Under the pieces are notes generated by a model. It searched no databases and was not told the DNA's origin. It worked only from the letters and a program-made list of their open reading frames with translations. This document shows, piece after piece, positions 40,642 through 47,820 of a stretch of DNA of 57,715 nucleotides; position 1 is the first letter of the stretch; each line of letters starts with the position of its first letter. Source of the stretch: Actinomadura hibisca NBRC 15177 (lineage in GTDB: Bacteria > Actinomycetota > Actinomycetes > Streptosporangiales > Streptosporangiaceae); the NCBI RefSeq assembly GCF_001552635.1, contig NZ_BCRO01000082.1, positions 1 through 57,715 on the forward strand, given 5' to 3'. The translations under genes were made by a program, and so were the position numbers.

Positions 40642-41265
40642 ATGGCAGAACCCGCCCCGTCGTCCTCTCCCCCGGAACCGCCCGCGCGTCGGGAGTGGCA
40701 CCCGGCGCTGGTGGCCGTCGGGGCACTGGCCGCCGGGGCCGCCTCGATCTTTCTGGCCTACCTGGCGTACCGGTTGGTGGCGGCGTACTGGGCGTGGCTG
40801 CTGGCGGTGCTGGTCGTGGCGGGGATCGGCGCGGCCGCGCTGGGCTGGGCCCGCTACCAGGACCGGCGGGAGGCCGAACGCGTCCGGGCGCTGGCGCACC
40901 TGAGCGTGGTGGACGACATGACGGGCTCCGAGTTCGAGGAACTGGTGGCGTCCCTACTGAAACGCGACGGCCACCGCTCAGTCCAAGTGGTAGGCCGAAC
41001 AGGCGACCGAGGCATAGACGTAACGGCAACAACGCCGGACGGCCGACGCATAGCGGTGCAGTGCAAACGCCAACAGAAGAACGTGGGCGCCGACCGCGTC
41101 CGCAACCTGATCGGCGCAGTACACGGCTTCTACCGCGACTACCAGGGCGTCCTGATAACCAGCGCCTACTTCACCAAACCGGCCCTGGAGGAACAGGGCG
41201 ACCTGCTCCTCATCGACCGCGACGCCCTGGCCCACTGGATGGACGGCGCCCCACTGGGCCTCTGA
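40642..41265 (+). CDS. Membrane-anchored Mrr-like restriction endonuclease domain protein
   Basis: The 207-residue protein has two N-terminal membrane helices (about 25-47 and 52-72) and a C-terminal Mrr-type PD-(D/E)xK nuclease domain (about 90-205): MTGSEFEELVASLLKRDGH, GDRGIDVTA (catalytic Asp), IAVQCKRQ (Q-x-K), then VLITSAYFTKPALE. Mrr-fold nucleases cut modified or foreign DNA; the membrane anchor is common in this subgroup and its role is unclear. ATG at 40642 follows CGGAGG. Codon choice changes inside the gene at about 40950: ATA, CGA, GTA, ACA and CAA become frequent, unlike its first half. Confidence 0.85.
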   Translation: MAEPAPSSSPPEPPARREWHPALVAVGALAAGAASIFLAYLAYRLVAAYWAWLLAVLVVAGIGAAALGWARYQDRREAERVRALAHLSVVDDMTGSEFEELVASLLKRDGHRSVQVVGRTGDRGIDVTATTPDGRRIAVQCKRQQKNVGADRVRNLIGAVHGFYRDYQGVLITSAYFTKPALEEQGDLLLIDRDALAHWMDGAPLGL

Positions 41266-41497
41266 TAGCCCGCGGCGACCTCCCCGTCCACCGAATGACC
41301 GCTTCCGGCAGACGGCGGCCCCGATGTGCCCTGCTCCGACGTCCTATGTCCCCGCCAGCCGGAAGCCATGCCATTGACGAGCCTCTTGACTCTGCGTTAC
41401 TTCTGACCGGGTCGCCGATCCTTCGCCTTCTCAACGTTGGGGGTCCGGACGTGAGACGGCCGCGCTATACGAAGAGATCCGAACGAGCGGCAAGGCC

Positions 41498-43093
41498 GTG
41501 ACCCGAGCCGAGCGCGCGGCCGCAGAGCTGCAACGGATCAAACAGCTCGCCGACCAACACGGCCCGGCGCTCCAGAAGGCATACGCGATCCTGGCGAGCG
41601 GAGCCCTAGAGGGGCCCGCGGGCAACCGCCTCTTCGCGGGAATGGCCGAACGGCACCAGTCCGCCAGAGCCGGGTTCTACGAAGCGTTCGACCAGGTGAA
41701 AAAGCTGGCGGCCCAAGCCGCAGGCGGGCCGCCGCGCATCAGCGACCCCCACATACCCGGCCCACCTCGCGGCAGGCCACGCGAGAGCGACGCCATCCGT
41801 TCCGGTTCCCCGGAACTGCTGAACTCCCTGGGCTCCGAACTCACCCAAGCGGGCCGATCCTGGCAAGACGCAGGCCACGCACTCGCGCAGACCCTCACCA
41901 ACCTGGGCCTCAGCGCCGCACCGGGCACAAGGATCCGCCACGCAGGCGACTGGCTGACCAACCAGAAACAGGACCTGGACCGCCGCCGCGCCGAACTACT
42001 CAAAGCCGACGCCCAACCACCCACACCACAGCCGATCTGCACCATCAAGACGGTGACACCAGGAGGGCCCCGGTCCGAGAAGCCCTCCCTGAAAGGCGCG
42101 TGGCGGGGCTACCTGCATCACTACCTGCCCGGCGTCCTGAACGGGGCCAAGGACATCGGCCTCGCGGGCCTGGCCGCCAACCCGTGGACGGCTCCGGTGT
42201 ACCTGGCCGTGGCCCCGAAGGGATGGATGCAACGCGGCCCGATCGGACAACTCAAGGGCCTCTACCAGGGAGTCCAGGACCCCGTGGCGTTCGCCAAGGC
42301 GATGGTCAACTGGGAGGAATGGACCCACGACCCGATCCGCGCCCTGGGAGAGGCGGGCCCGGGGATCATCCTGACGGTCATCACCGGCGGCACGGCCGCA
42401 GGCGCGGCGACCCGATTCGGCTCCGGCGCGAAAAGCCTGGGCAGAAAGATCAACCCCACCCGCCCCGGCACTCCACCAACTGACGGCCTCCTCGGCACAG
42501 GCCACCCCATCAAGCCGGACAGCCTCAAAACATCAAAGCCGACCCCACCCCCGACCTCCAAAACCCCAACAAAGCCCCCCGAGCAGGGCGACATCAAGGT
42601 GGCCGGCCCCAGCAAGAACGACACCCCATCAGCCCCCGGAGACCGCAAAGCCGCAGGCGGCGACGCCTCCTCCGCGCCGTCCCCCAAGGCCAAGTACGCC
42701 GACTATCCTGCCGAGGATCTACAAAAGCTCACAGACGCGGCAGGCGGCCTGTCCGGCGTTTATGAACGGCATGGAGCGGGCCTCGCGGGCGTGGTGATCG
42801 GGGCCGAGGCGAAGCAAATCAAGTCCGGTCAGCGAGCCCACATCGTCCAACGGGTCACCGAACTGGGCCTGCCCCAACGGGAGGCGGCAGAGGCTGCGAT
42901 GTACGCGGCGCAACGCACCTGGGGACAGGCCGGGCAGATAGAGCTGGCCAACGGAGATATCGCCGTGGTCCCCGGTCATCCTTCCGTCCCCGACACCTTC
43001 GTGGTGTCGCGGGACGGCAAGATGACCCTGCGCAGATCTCACCGCTGGTACGACCAGGACACCAAGAAGCTCGAAATCGAGTTTCTGGATTGA
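41498..43093 (+). CDS. Polymorphic-toxin-like protein (T7SS/ESX-effector style)
   Basis: The 531-residue protein has an Ala/Gln-rich helical N-terminus (about 1-90), a pre-toxin region with hydrophobic stretches (about 198-318; LGEAGPGIILTVITGGTAAG), a Lys/Pro/Ser-rich linker (about 318-400) and a C-terminal domain of about 130 residues (ERHGAGLAGVVIGAEAKQI; VVSRDGKMTLRRSHRWYD). The central phrase 'W..DP.RALGEAGPGI...TGG' is common in actinobacterial secreted toxins. The C-terminal toxin family was not recognised. The GTG at 41498 has a poor ribosome site; the frame stays open upstream to about 41390 with helical-looking residues but no start codon, so the 5' end may be truncated. Codons are unlike those of core genes. 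Confidence 0.7.
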   Translation: MTRAERAAAELQRIKQLADQHGPALQKAYAILASGALEGPAGNRLFAGMAERHQSARAGFYEAFDQVKKLAAQAAGGPPRISDPHIPGPPRGRPRESDAIRSGSPELLNSLGSELTQAGRSWQDAGHALAQTLTNLGLSAAPGTRIRHAGDWLTNQKQDLDRRRAELLKADAQPPTPQPICTIKTVTPGGPRSEKPSLKGAWRGYLHHYLPGVLNGAKDIGLAGLAANPWTAPVYLAVAPKGWMQRGPIGQLKGLYQGVQDPVAFAKAMVNWEEWTHDPIRALGEAGPGIILTVITGGTAAGAATRFGSGAKSLGRKINPTRPGTPPTDGLLGTGHPIKPDSLKTSKPTPPPTSKTPTKPPEQGDIKVAGPSKNDTPSAPGDRKAAGGDASSAPSPKAKYADYPAEDLQKLTDAAGGLSGVYERHGAGLAGVVIGAEAKQIKSGQRAHIVQRVTELGLPQREAAEAAMYAAQRTWGQAGQIELANGDIAVVPGHPSVPDTFVVSRDGKMTLRRSHRWYDQDTKKLEIEFLD

Positions 43094-43106
43094 TGGGACC
43101 GATGTG

Positions 43107-43673
43107 ATGGCAGGCGACGAGCGGTTGACCGCGCTTGATTATGAGCTGTTCATCCTGCGCACGATGGTGGACGCTCCGGCTGAGCAGGTTGGCCGGGTGC
43201 TGGAGGGCGCTGGTGTGAGCCGGGACGTCATGGAGAGGGCGTATCAGCGCGTCGAGCAGGAGAACTTCATTCTGCGGCCGGCCTTCAACCTGATCAGCGA
43301 GATCCTCGGGCCGCCGCGGAGTGAGGAACGTCGTGCGGAAGCGGGGCGGGAGTTCGTGGTCCGTACCTTTCCGCTTCGTCTCTGGAGCGAGTTCGATCTT
43401 GAGGTGTACGGGCGCTCGGACGGCATGGTCTGGGATGAGCGCTTCGTTCGGGCGGTCGATGCCCGGGTTCCGCGCGTTGATGCGCCGTCTCAGTTGAGTG
43501 CATGGGCGATGACCAAGGCCGAGGCCGAGAACCGTTTCGGTCCGCTGGAAGAGATCGACCTCTGGCCTCCGTATGGCTCCTATGGCCTTGCCTACCGGTC
43601 GCCGGACGGGGTTGTTTCTCGGTACCGGGTCGTGTTCTCTCGGGCGCTGCTTCAGAGCGTTGAGGTGGAGTGA
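43107..43673 (+). CDS. Probable immunity protein for the upstream toxin-like gene
   Basis: The 188-residue cytoplasmic protein starts 13 bases after the toxin-like gene on the same strand. It is acidic with helical N-terminus (LTALDYELFILRTMVDAP, ERAYQRVEQENFILRP) and a C-terminal beta-rich part (SYGLAYRSPDGVVSRYRVVF). No family is recognised. GC content and codons (TTG, CGT, GTT, TCT) are visibly lower and different even from the toxin-like gene. Position, size and lack of signal peptide fit an immunity role, which is inference. ATG at 43107 is taken; GTG at 43104 is equally possible. Confidence 0.65.
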   Translation: MAGDERLTALDYELFILRTMVDAPAEQVGRVLEGAGVSRDVMERAYQRVEQENFILRPAFNLISEILGPPRSEERRAEAGREFVVRTFPLRLWSEFDLEVYGRSDGMVWDERFVRAVDARVPRVDAPSQLSAWAMTKAEAENRFGPLEEIDLWPPYGSYGLAYRSPDGVVSRYRVVFSRALLQSVEVE

Positions 43674-43684
43674 GTGGGGTCGGG

Positions 43685-43903
43685 TTACTCGGGTGGGGGT
43701 TCTTTTTCCCAGCGCAGTAGATCGCCTGGTTGGCAGGCCAGGGCTTCGCACAGGGCCGCCAGGGTCGCGAAGCGTACTGCTTTTGCTCGGCCGTTCTTCA
43801 GTACTGCCAGGTTCGCGGGGGTGATTCCTACGCGGTCCGCCAGTTCGCCCACCGACATCTTCCGTTTGGCCAGCATCACGTCGATGTCGACGATGATGGG
43901 CAT
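43685..43903 (-). CDS. YozG-like Cro/C1-type HTH regulator
   Basis: The 72-residue protein is a minimal helix-turn-helix regulator: VDIDVMLAKRKMSVGELADRV, ITPANLAVLKNGRAKAVRF, ALCEALACQPGDLLRW. This is the small YozG-type regulator that is co-encoded with DUF2975 membrane proteins. Its ATG (43903) shares a base with the stop of the DUF2975 gene (TGATG), so the two are translationally coupled. GAGGTG lies seven bases upstream. It probably binds the CTATCG repeats at 44415-44452 and represses its own operon. Confidence 0.9.
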   Translation of the reverse strand: MPIIVDIDVMLAKRKMSVGELADRVGITPANLAVLKNGRAKAVRFATLAALCEALACQPGDLLRWEKEPPPE

Positions 43904-44403
43904 CAGATCACCTCGTCCAGCTCGGCCCGCATCCGTGCCGCCTCCGCTTCGCGCGCGACGGCCTGGGCCAGCAGTTTCCGCAGGACGAGCACCACCAGTG
44001 CCACGCCCAGGATCGCCACCACGGCGCCGCACAGCAGCAGCACCACGCCCGGGGCCACCGCCTCGCCCGGGGCCAGCACGACCGCCAGCGCGAACACCAG
44101 CAGCGCGGCCGCCACGATAGCGCCGATCACCACGTCCACGTTGCGGAAGGACGCGCGGGTGAACACCGTTCCGCGGCGCACCAGCGTCACCAGCCGCCAC
44201 ACGCAGACCAGCACCACCTGGATCGTGACGATGAGCAACACCACGATCGCCAGGATGGGGGTGCGCAGGTGCGCGTTGGCCGGGTCCAGCTCCTCTTTCA
44301 GGTCGACGGCCAGCAGCCACACCATCACCGTCTGCACGAACACCGAGCCCGCCAGCAGCACCGCCAGCACGGGGCGCACCACCAGCGCCGTCAGCTTTCC
44401 CAT
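43903..44403 (-). CDS. DUF2975 membrane protein
   Basis: The 166-residue protein has four membrane helices (about 8-30, 48-70, 88-110, 118-142) and ends in a charged helix rich in Ala/Glu/Arg. The signature LVTLVRRGTVFTRASFRNVD between helices 2 and 3 marks DUF2975. It is followed by the YozG-like regulator in an overlapping operon. The membrane protein may act as a sensor or sequestering partner for the regulator, but no function is established. ATG at 44403 follows AGAAGGAG. Confidence 0.88.
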   Translation of the reverse strand: MGKLTALVVRPVLAVLLAGSVFVQTVMVWLLAVDLKEELDPANAHLRTPILAIVVLLIVTIQVVLVCVWRLVTLVRRGTVFTRASFRNVDVVIGAIVAAALLVFALAVVLAPGEAVAPGVVLLLCGAVVAILGVALVVLVLRKLLAQAVAREAEAARMRAELDEVI

Positions 44404-44414
44404 GACCGCTCCTT

Positions 44415-44452
44415 CTATCGAATCACGATGTGAATCTATCGTTATTCGATAG
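44415..44452. promoter_or_regulatory. Operator array upstream of DUF2975-YozG operon
   Basis: CTATCG occurs at 44415-44420 and 44436-44441, and its reverse complement CGATAG at 44447-44452. CTATCGTTATTCGATAG (44436-44452) is a perfect palindrome, and CTATCGAAT (44415-44423) is also an inverted repeat of ATTCGATAG (44444-44452). The array starts 12 bases upstream of the operon's ATG on the minus strand, where promoter elements are expected. Likely autorepression sites. Confidence 0.65.
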
Positions 44453-44470
44453 GCACGGCAAGCGGAGGGG

Positions 44471-46099
44471 TCAGGGAACCATCCAGGACAGGACGGGGGT
44501 CGACTGCAACCACGACAGCAGGCACATCCCCGCCAGGAACACCAGGCTCCAGCCGACCACCCGGCGGAACACGTCGCCCTCCTTGCCGTCCAGGCCCACG
44601 GCGGCCGCCACGATCGCCAGGTTCTGCGGCGACACCATCTTCCCCAGCACCCCGCCCGAGCTGTTGCTCGCCGCCATCAGCACCGGCGACAGGCCCGCTT
44701 TGTCCGCGGCGGTGATCTGGAGCGCGCCGAACAGCGAGTTGGAGGAGGTGTCCGAGCCCGTCACCGCCGTCCCCAGCCAGCCCAGCACCGGCGACAGCAG
44801 CGCGAACGCCGCCCCCGCCCCTGCCATCCACGTGCCCAGCGTGATGGTCTGGCCCGACGCGTTCATCACGAACGCCAGCGCCAGCACCGCCATCACCGTC
44901 ACGATCGCCCACTTGAGCTGGGCCAGCGTCGTCCCGTACGCGCGGACGGCCCTGCCGGGGCCCACGCGCAGCGCCAGCATCGTGAGCAGGCCCGCGACCA
45001 GCATCTGCGTGCCGGGCGTCGTCAGGTAGTTCAGGGTGAAGGTCACCAGGCCGAGCGGCTTGCCGGACGGGTCGGTCAGGTGCAGGCCCGGCCAGCCGAA
45101 CGTTCGGGTCGCGCGGTCCAGCAGGTCCTTGACCTGAGCGATCTGGCAGACGACGAAGACCGCGATGATGATCGCATAGGGCGCGTAGGCGCGGGCCGTC
45201 TCGGCTCGGGAGTCGCGGCCGGACGCTCGGGCTGCGAACTCCGGCGTCGGCTCGTCCGCCGCGCCTCCCGCGACGGGTGCCGGGCGCGGCGCGGGACGCA
45301 GCCGCACCATGGCCACCACGGCGGCGGCCGAGGCCAGGGCCGCCACGACGTCGGCCAGCGGCACCGACAGGAAGTTCGCGGTGGTGTACTGCGCCAGGCC
45401 GAACGCCGCCCCCGCGACCAGCGCCGCGGGCCAGGACTCGCGCAACCCGCGCCGGCCGTCCACGATCACCACCAGGACCAGCGGCACGAACACCGCCAGG
45501 ATCGGGGTCTGCCGCCCGATCATCGCGCCCAGGGTGTCGCTGTCGAGGTCGGTCACCTTGCCCAGGGTCAGCACGGGGGTCGCCATCGCGCCGAACGCCA
45601 CCGGCGCGGTGTTGGCGGTCAGCGCCAGCACCGCCGCCTTGAGCGGCGCGAAGCCGAGCGCGATCAGCATGACCGAGGTGACCGCGACCGGCGTCCCGAA
45701 GCCCGCCAGCGCCTCGATCAGCGCGCCGAACGAGAAGGCGATCAGGATCGCCTGGAGCCGGTGGTCGTCGCTGACCCGGGCGAACGAGCGGCGCAGCACG
45801 TCGAAGTGCCCGGTCGCCACCGTCATGTTGTAGACCCAGATCGCGTTGATCACGATCCAGAGGATCGGGAAGAACCCGAACGCCGCCCCTTCCGAGGCCG
45901 CCAGCAGGGCCTGCCCGGTGGGCATTCCGTAGACCAGGACCGCGACCAGGACGGCGGTGGCCAGCGCGATCAGCGAGGCCGTCCACGCCCGCATCCGCAC
46001 CGCGCCGAGCAGCACGAACAGCACCGCCAGCGGCAGCGCGGCGAGCAGGGAGCTCCAGGCCAGGGAACCGGCGACGGGGTCGAGGACCTGTCGGTACAC
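44471..46099 (-). CDS. L-lactate permease (LctP/LldP family)
   Basis: The 542-residue protein has about 13 membrane helices and family-specific segments: FGFFPILWIVINAIWVYNMT, FGALIEALAGFGTPVAVTS, LTANTAPVAFGAMATP, GTAVTGSDTSSNSLFGALQ and AASNSSGGVLGKMVSPQNLAI. These match the LctP transporters that import lactate or glycolate by proton symport at the membrane. GTG at 46099 follows GAGGTGAT. A long central hydrophilic loop (about 270-315) is Pro/Arg-rich. No lactate dehydrogenase gene is in this window. Confidence 0.95.
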   Translation of the reverse strand: MYRQVLDPVAGSLAWSSLLAALPLAVLFVLLGAVRMRAWTASLIALATAVLVAVLVYGMPTGQALLAASEGAAFGFFPILWIVINAIWVYNMTVATGHFDVLRRSFARVSDDHRLQAILIAFSFGALIEALAGFGTPVAVTSVMLIALGFAPLKAAVLALTANTAPVAFGAMATPVLTLGKVTDLDSDTLGAMIGRQTPILAVFVPLVLVVIVDGRRGLRESWPAALVAGAAFGLAQYTTANFLSVPLADVVAALASAAAVVAMVRLRPAPRPAPVAGGAADEPTPEFAARASGRDSRAETARAYAPYAIIIAVFVVCQIAQVKDLLDRATRTFGWPGLHLTDPSGKPLGLVTFTLNYLTTPGTQMLVAGLLTMLALRVGPGRAVRAYGTTLAQLKWAIVTVMAVLALAFVMNASGQTITLGTWMAGAGAAFALLSPVLGWLGTAVTGSDTSSNSLFGALQITAADKAGLSPVLMAASNSSGGVLGKMVSPQNLAIVAAAVGLDGKEGDVFRRVVGWSLVFLAGMCLLSWLQSTPVLSWMVP

Positions 46100-46239
46100 G
46101 TGATCACCTCGGGGTGGACGGCTCGCCCCCGAGTCGTTGTCCCGATACCCGTTCCGGGCGGATGGATCACCTTTTGCCGCCCGGGTAGAGTGACGCGATC
46201 GCAGAGGGGGCCGATCGACGGAGGGGGCGTGGCGGCGGC

Positions 46240-47820
46240 ATGCACCGCATCCTGGTCGCCGCGCACTCGGTGACCGCGCTGACGCGCCTGGCCGACGTCC
46301 TCACCGTCGTCGAGAACGATCCGCGGCTGGAGACGGCCTTCACGCACATCCCCGGTTCGTCCTTCGGGGAGGGCGTCGCCGACTTCCTGGGCGCGCTCGG
46401 CACCCGGACCCTGGCCTGGCCGCAGGCCACGCGGGAGGGATTCGATCTCGCGGTGGCCGCCGGGCACAGCGGGGAGCTGCACCGGATCGGCGCGCCTTTG
46501 ATCCTGCTGCCGCACGGGATCGGCTACAACAAGTATCGGCGGGGCGGGGAGGCGGTCTACGGGCTCGCCCCTGACCAACTGCTGCGGCAGGGCCGGGTCG
46601 TTCCGGCGGCGGTGGTGTTGTCGCACGACGAGCAGTTGCGGCGGCTGAAGGCGTCGTGCCCGCAGGCCGTGCCCGTCGCGGCGGTCGCCGGGGACATGTG
46701 CCTGGACCGCATGACGGCCGCCCTCCCGTGGCGCGGGCGTTTCCGCGACCGGCTGGGCGTGGCGCGCGGGCAGCGGCTGGTGGTGGTGTCGTCCACGTGG
46801 GGCCCGGCGTCGGTGCTGGCGGACCGTCCCGACCTGCCCGCGCGGCTGCTGGCCGAGCTGCCCGCCGACGAGTACCGGGTGGCGGCGGTCGTGCACCCCA
46901 ACCTCTGGCACGGGCACGGGGCCTGGCAGGTCCGCGCCTGGCTGGCCGACGCGCGGCGCGCGGGCCTGCTGCTGATCCCGCCGCGCGAGGGCTGGCGGGC
47001 GGCGGTGGTGGCGGCCGACTGCGTGGTGGGCGACCACGGCTCGGTCGGGCTGTACGCCGCCGCGCTCGGTCGTCCGGTGGCGCTGGCCGCCTACGGCCGG
47101 GCCGAGATCGATCCGGCGTCGCCGATGGCGGAGTTGGCGCGGACCGTCCCCCACTTCGACCACGACGCGGCGCTGCGGCCCCAGGTGGAGGCCGCCATCG
47201 CCGTCCACGACCCGGCGCGCAGCGAGCGGCTGGCCGACCTCGCCGTCGCCGAGCGGGGGCAGGCGGCGCGGCTGCTGCGGGCGCTGATGTACCAGCTGAT
47301 GAAGCTGCCCGAGCCGGTGGGCCCGGCGCGGACCGTGCCCGTCCCGCCGGCCGAGCCCGAGCCGGTCGCCTGGGGGTACGACGCTCCGGCGATGGTCGTG
47401 ACGGCCGGGGTGCGCGGCGACGCGGTGCGGGTGGAGCGTTTCCCGGCGGCGGTGGCCGAGCTGCGCGGGCGGGCGCTGTCCGGCCCGCACCTGGTCGTGG
47501 ACGACACCGAGACCGACCAGCGGCTGCGGGAGACGGCGGAGGTGCTGGTGCGGCGGAGCGACGCCCCCGGGCAGACGTCGCCGCTGGTGCCGGACGAGGT
47601 GTTCGCGGCCTATCCCGTCTGCCGGATCATCGTGGAGATGCCGTCGGGACGGTTGTGGCTGCGCGACGGCCGCCGCTTGGTGGCGCGGGTGCCGGAGCCC
47701 GACGTCGCGGCGTCCGCCGTCCTGGCCTGGCTGGACCACGAAGGCGCGCTGCCCGAGCGCCTGACGCTGGAGCTGGGTTCCCGGCGTGTGACGGTGCGCT
47801 TCCAGCCCTCGGCGCTCTAG
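46240..47820 (+). CDS. GT-B-fold protein, CDP-glycerol glycerophosphotransferase-like
   Basis: The 526-residue protein has an N-terminal domain (HRILVAAHSVTALTRLADVL, PLILLPHGIGYNKYRR) and a second nucleotide-binding-like domain with VVVSSTWGPASVL, VAAVVHPNLWHGHG and ADCVVGDHGSVGLYAAALG, which is the GDHGS loop seen in CDP-glycerol:glycerophosphotransferase and related GT-B enzymes. Residues 360-526 form an additional C-terminal region. No signal peptide is seen. The substrate is unknown. Its stop codon overlaps that of the convergent STAND gene (shared CTAG), an arrangement that may be kept for regulatory reasons. Confidence 0.75.
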   Translation: MHRILVAAHSVTALTRLADVLTVVENDPRLETAFTHIPGSSFGEGVADFLGALGTRTLAWPQATREGFDLAVAAGHSGELHRIGAPLILLPHGIGYNKYRRGGEAVYGLAPDQLLRQGRVVPAAVVLSHDEQLRRLKASCPQAVPVAAVAGDMCLDRMTAALPWRGRFRDRLGVARGQRLVVVSSTWGPASVLADRPDLPARLLAELPADEYRVAAVVHPNLWHGHGAWQVRAWLADARRAGLLLIPPREGWRAAVVAADCVVGDHGSVGLYAAALGRPVALAAYGRAEIDPASPMAELARTVPHFDHDAALRPQVEAAIAVHDPARSERLADLAVAERGQAARLLRALMYQLMKLPEPVGPARTVPVPPAEPEPVAWGYDAPAMVVTAGVRGDAVRVERFPAAVAELRGRALSGPHLVVDDTETDQRLRETAEVLVRRSDAPGQTSPLVPDEVFAAYPVCRIIVEMPSGRLWLRDGRRLVARVPEPDVAASAVLAWLDHEGALPERLTLELGSRRVTVRFQPSAL

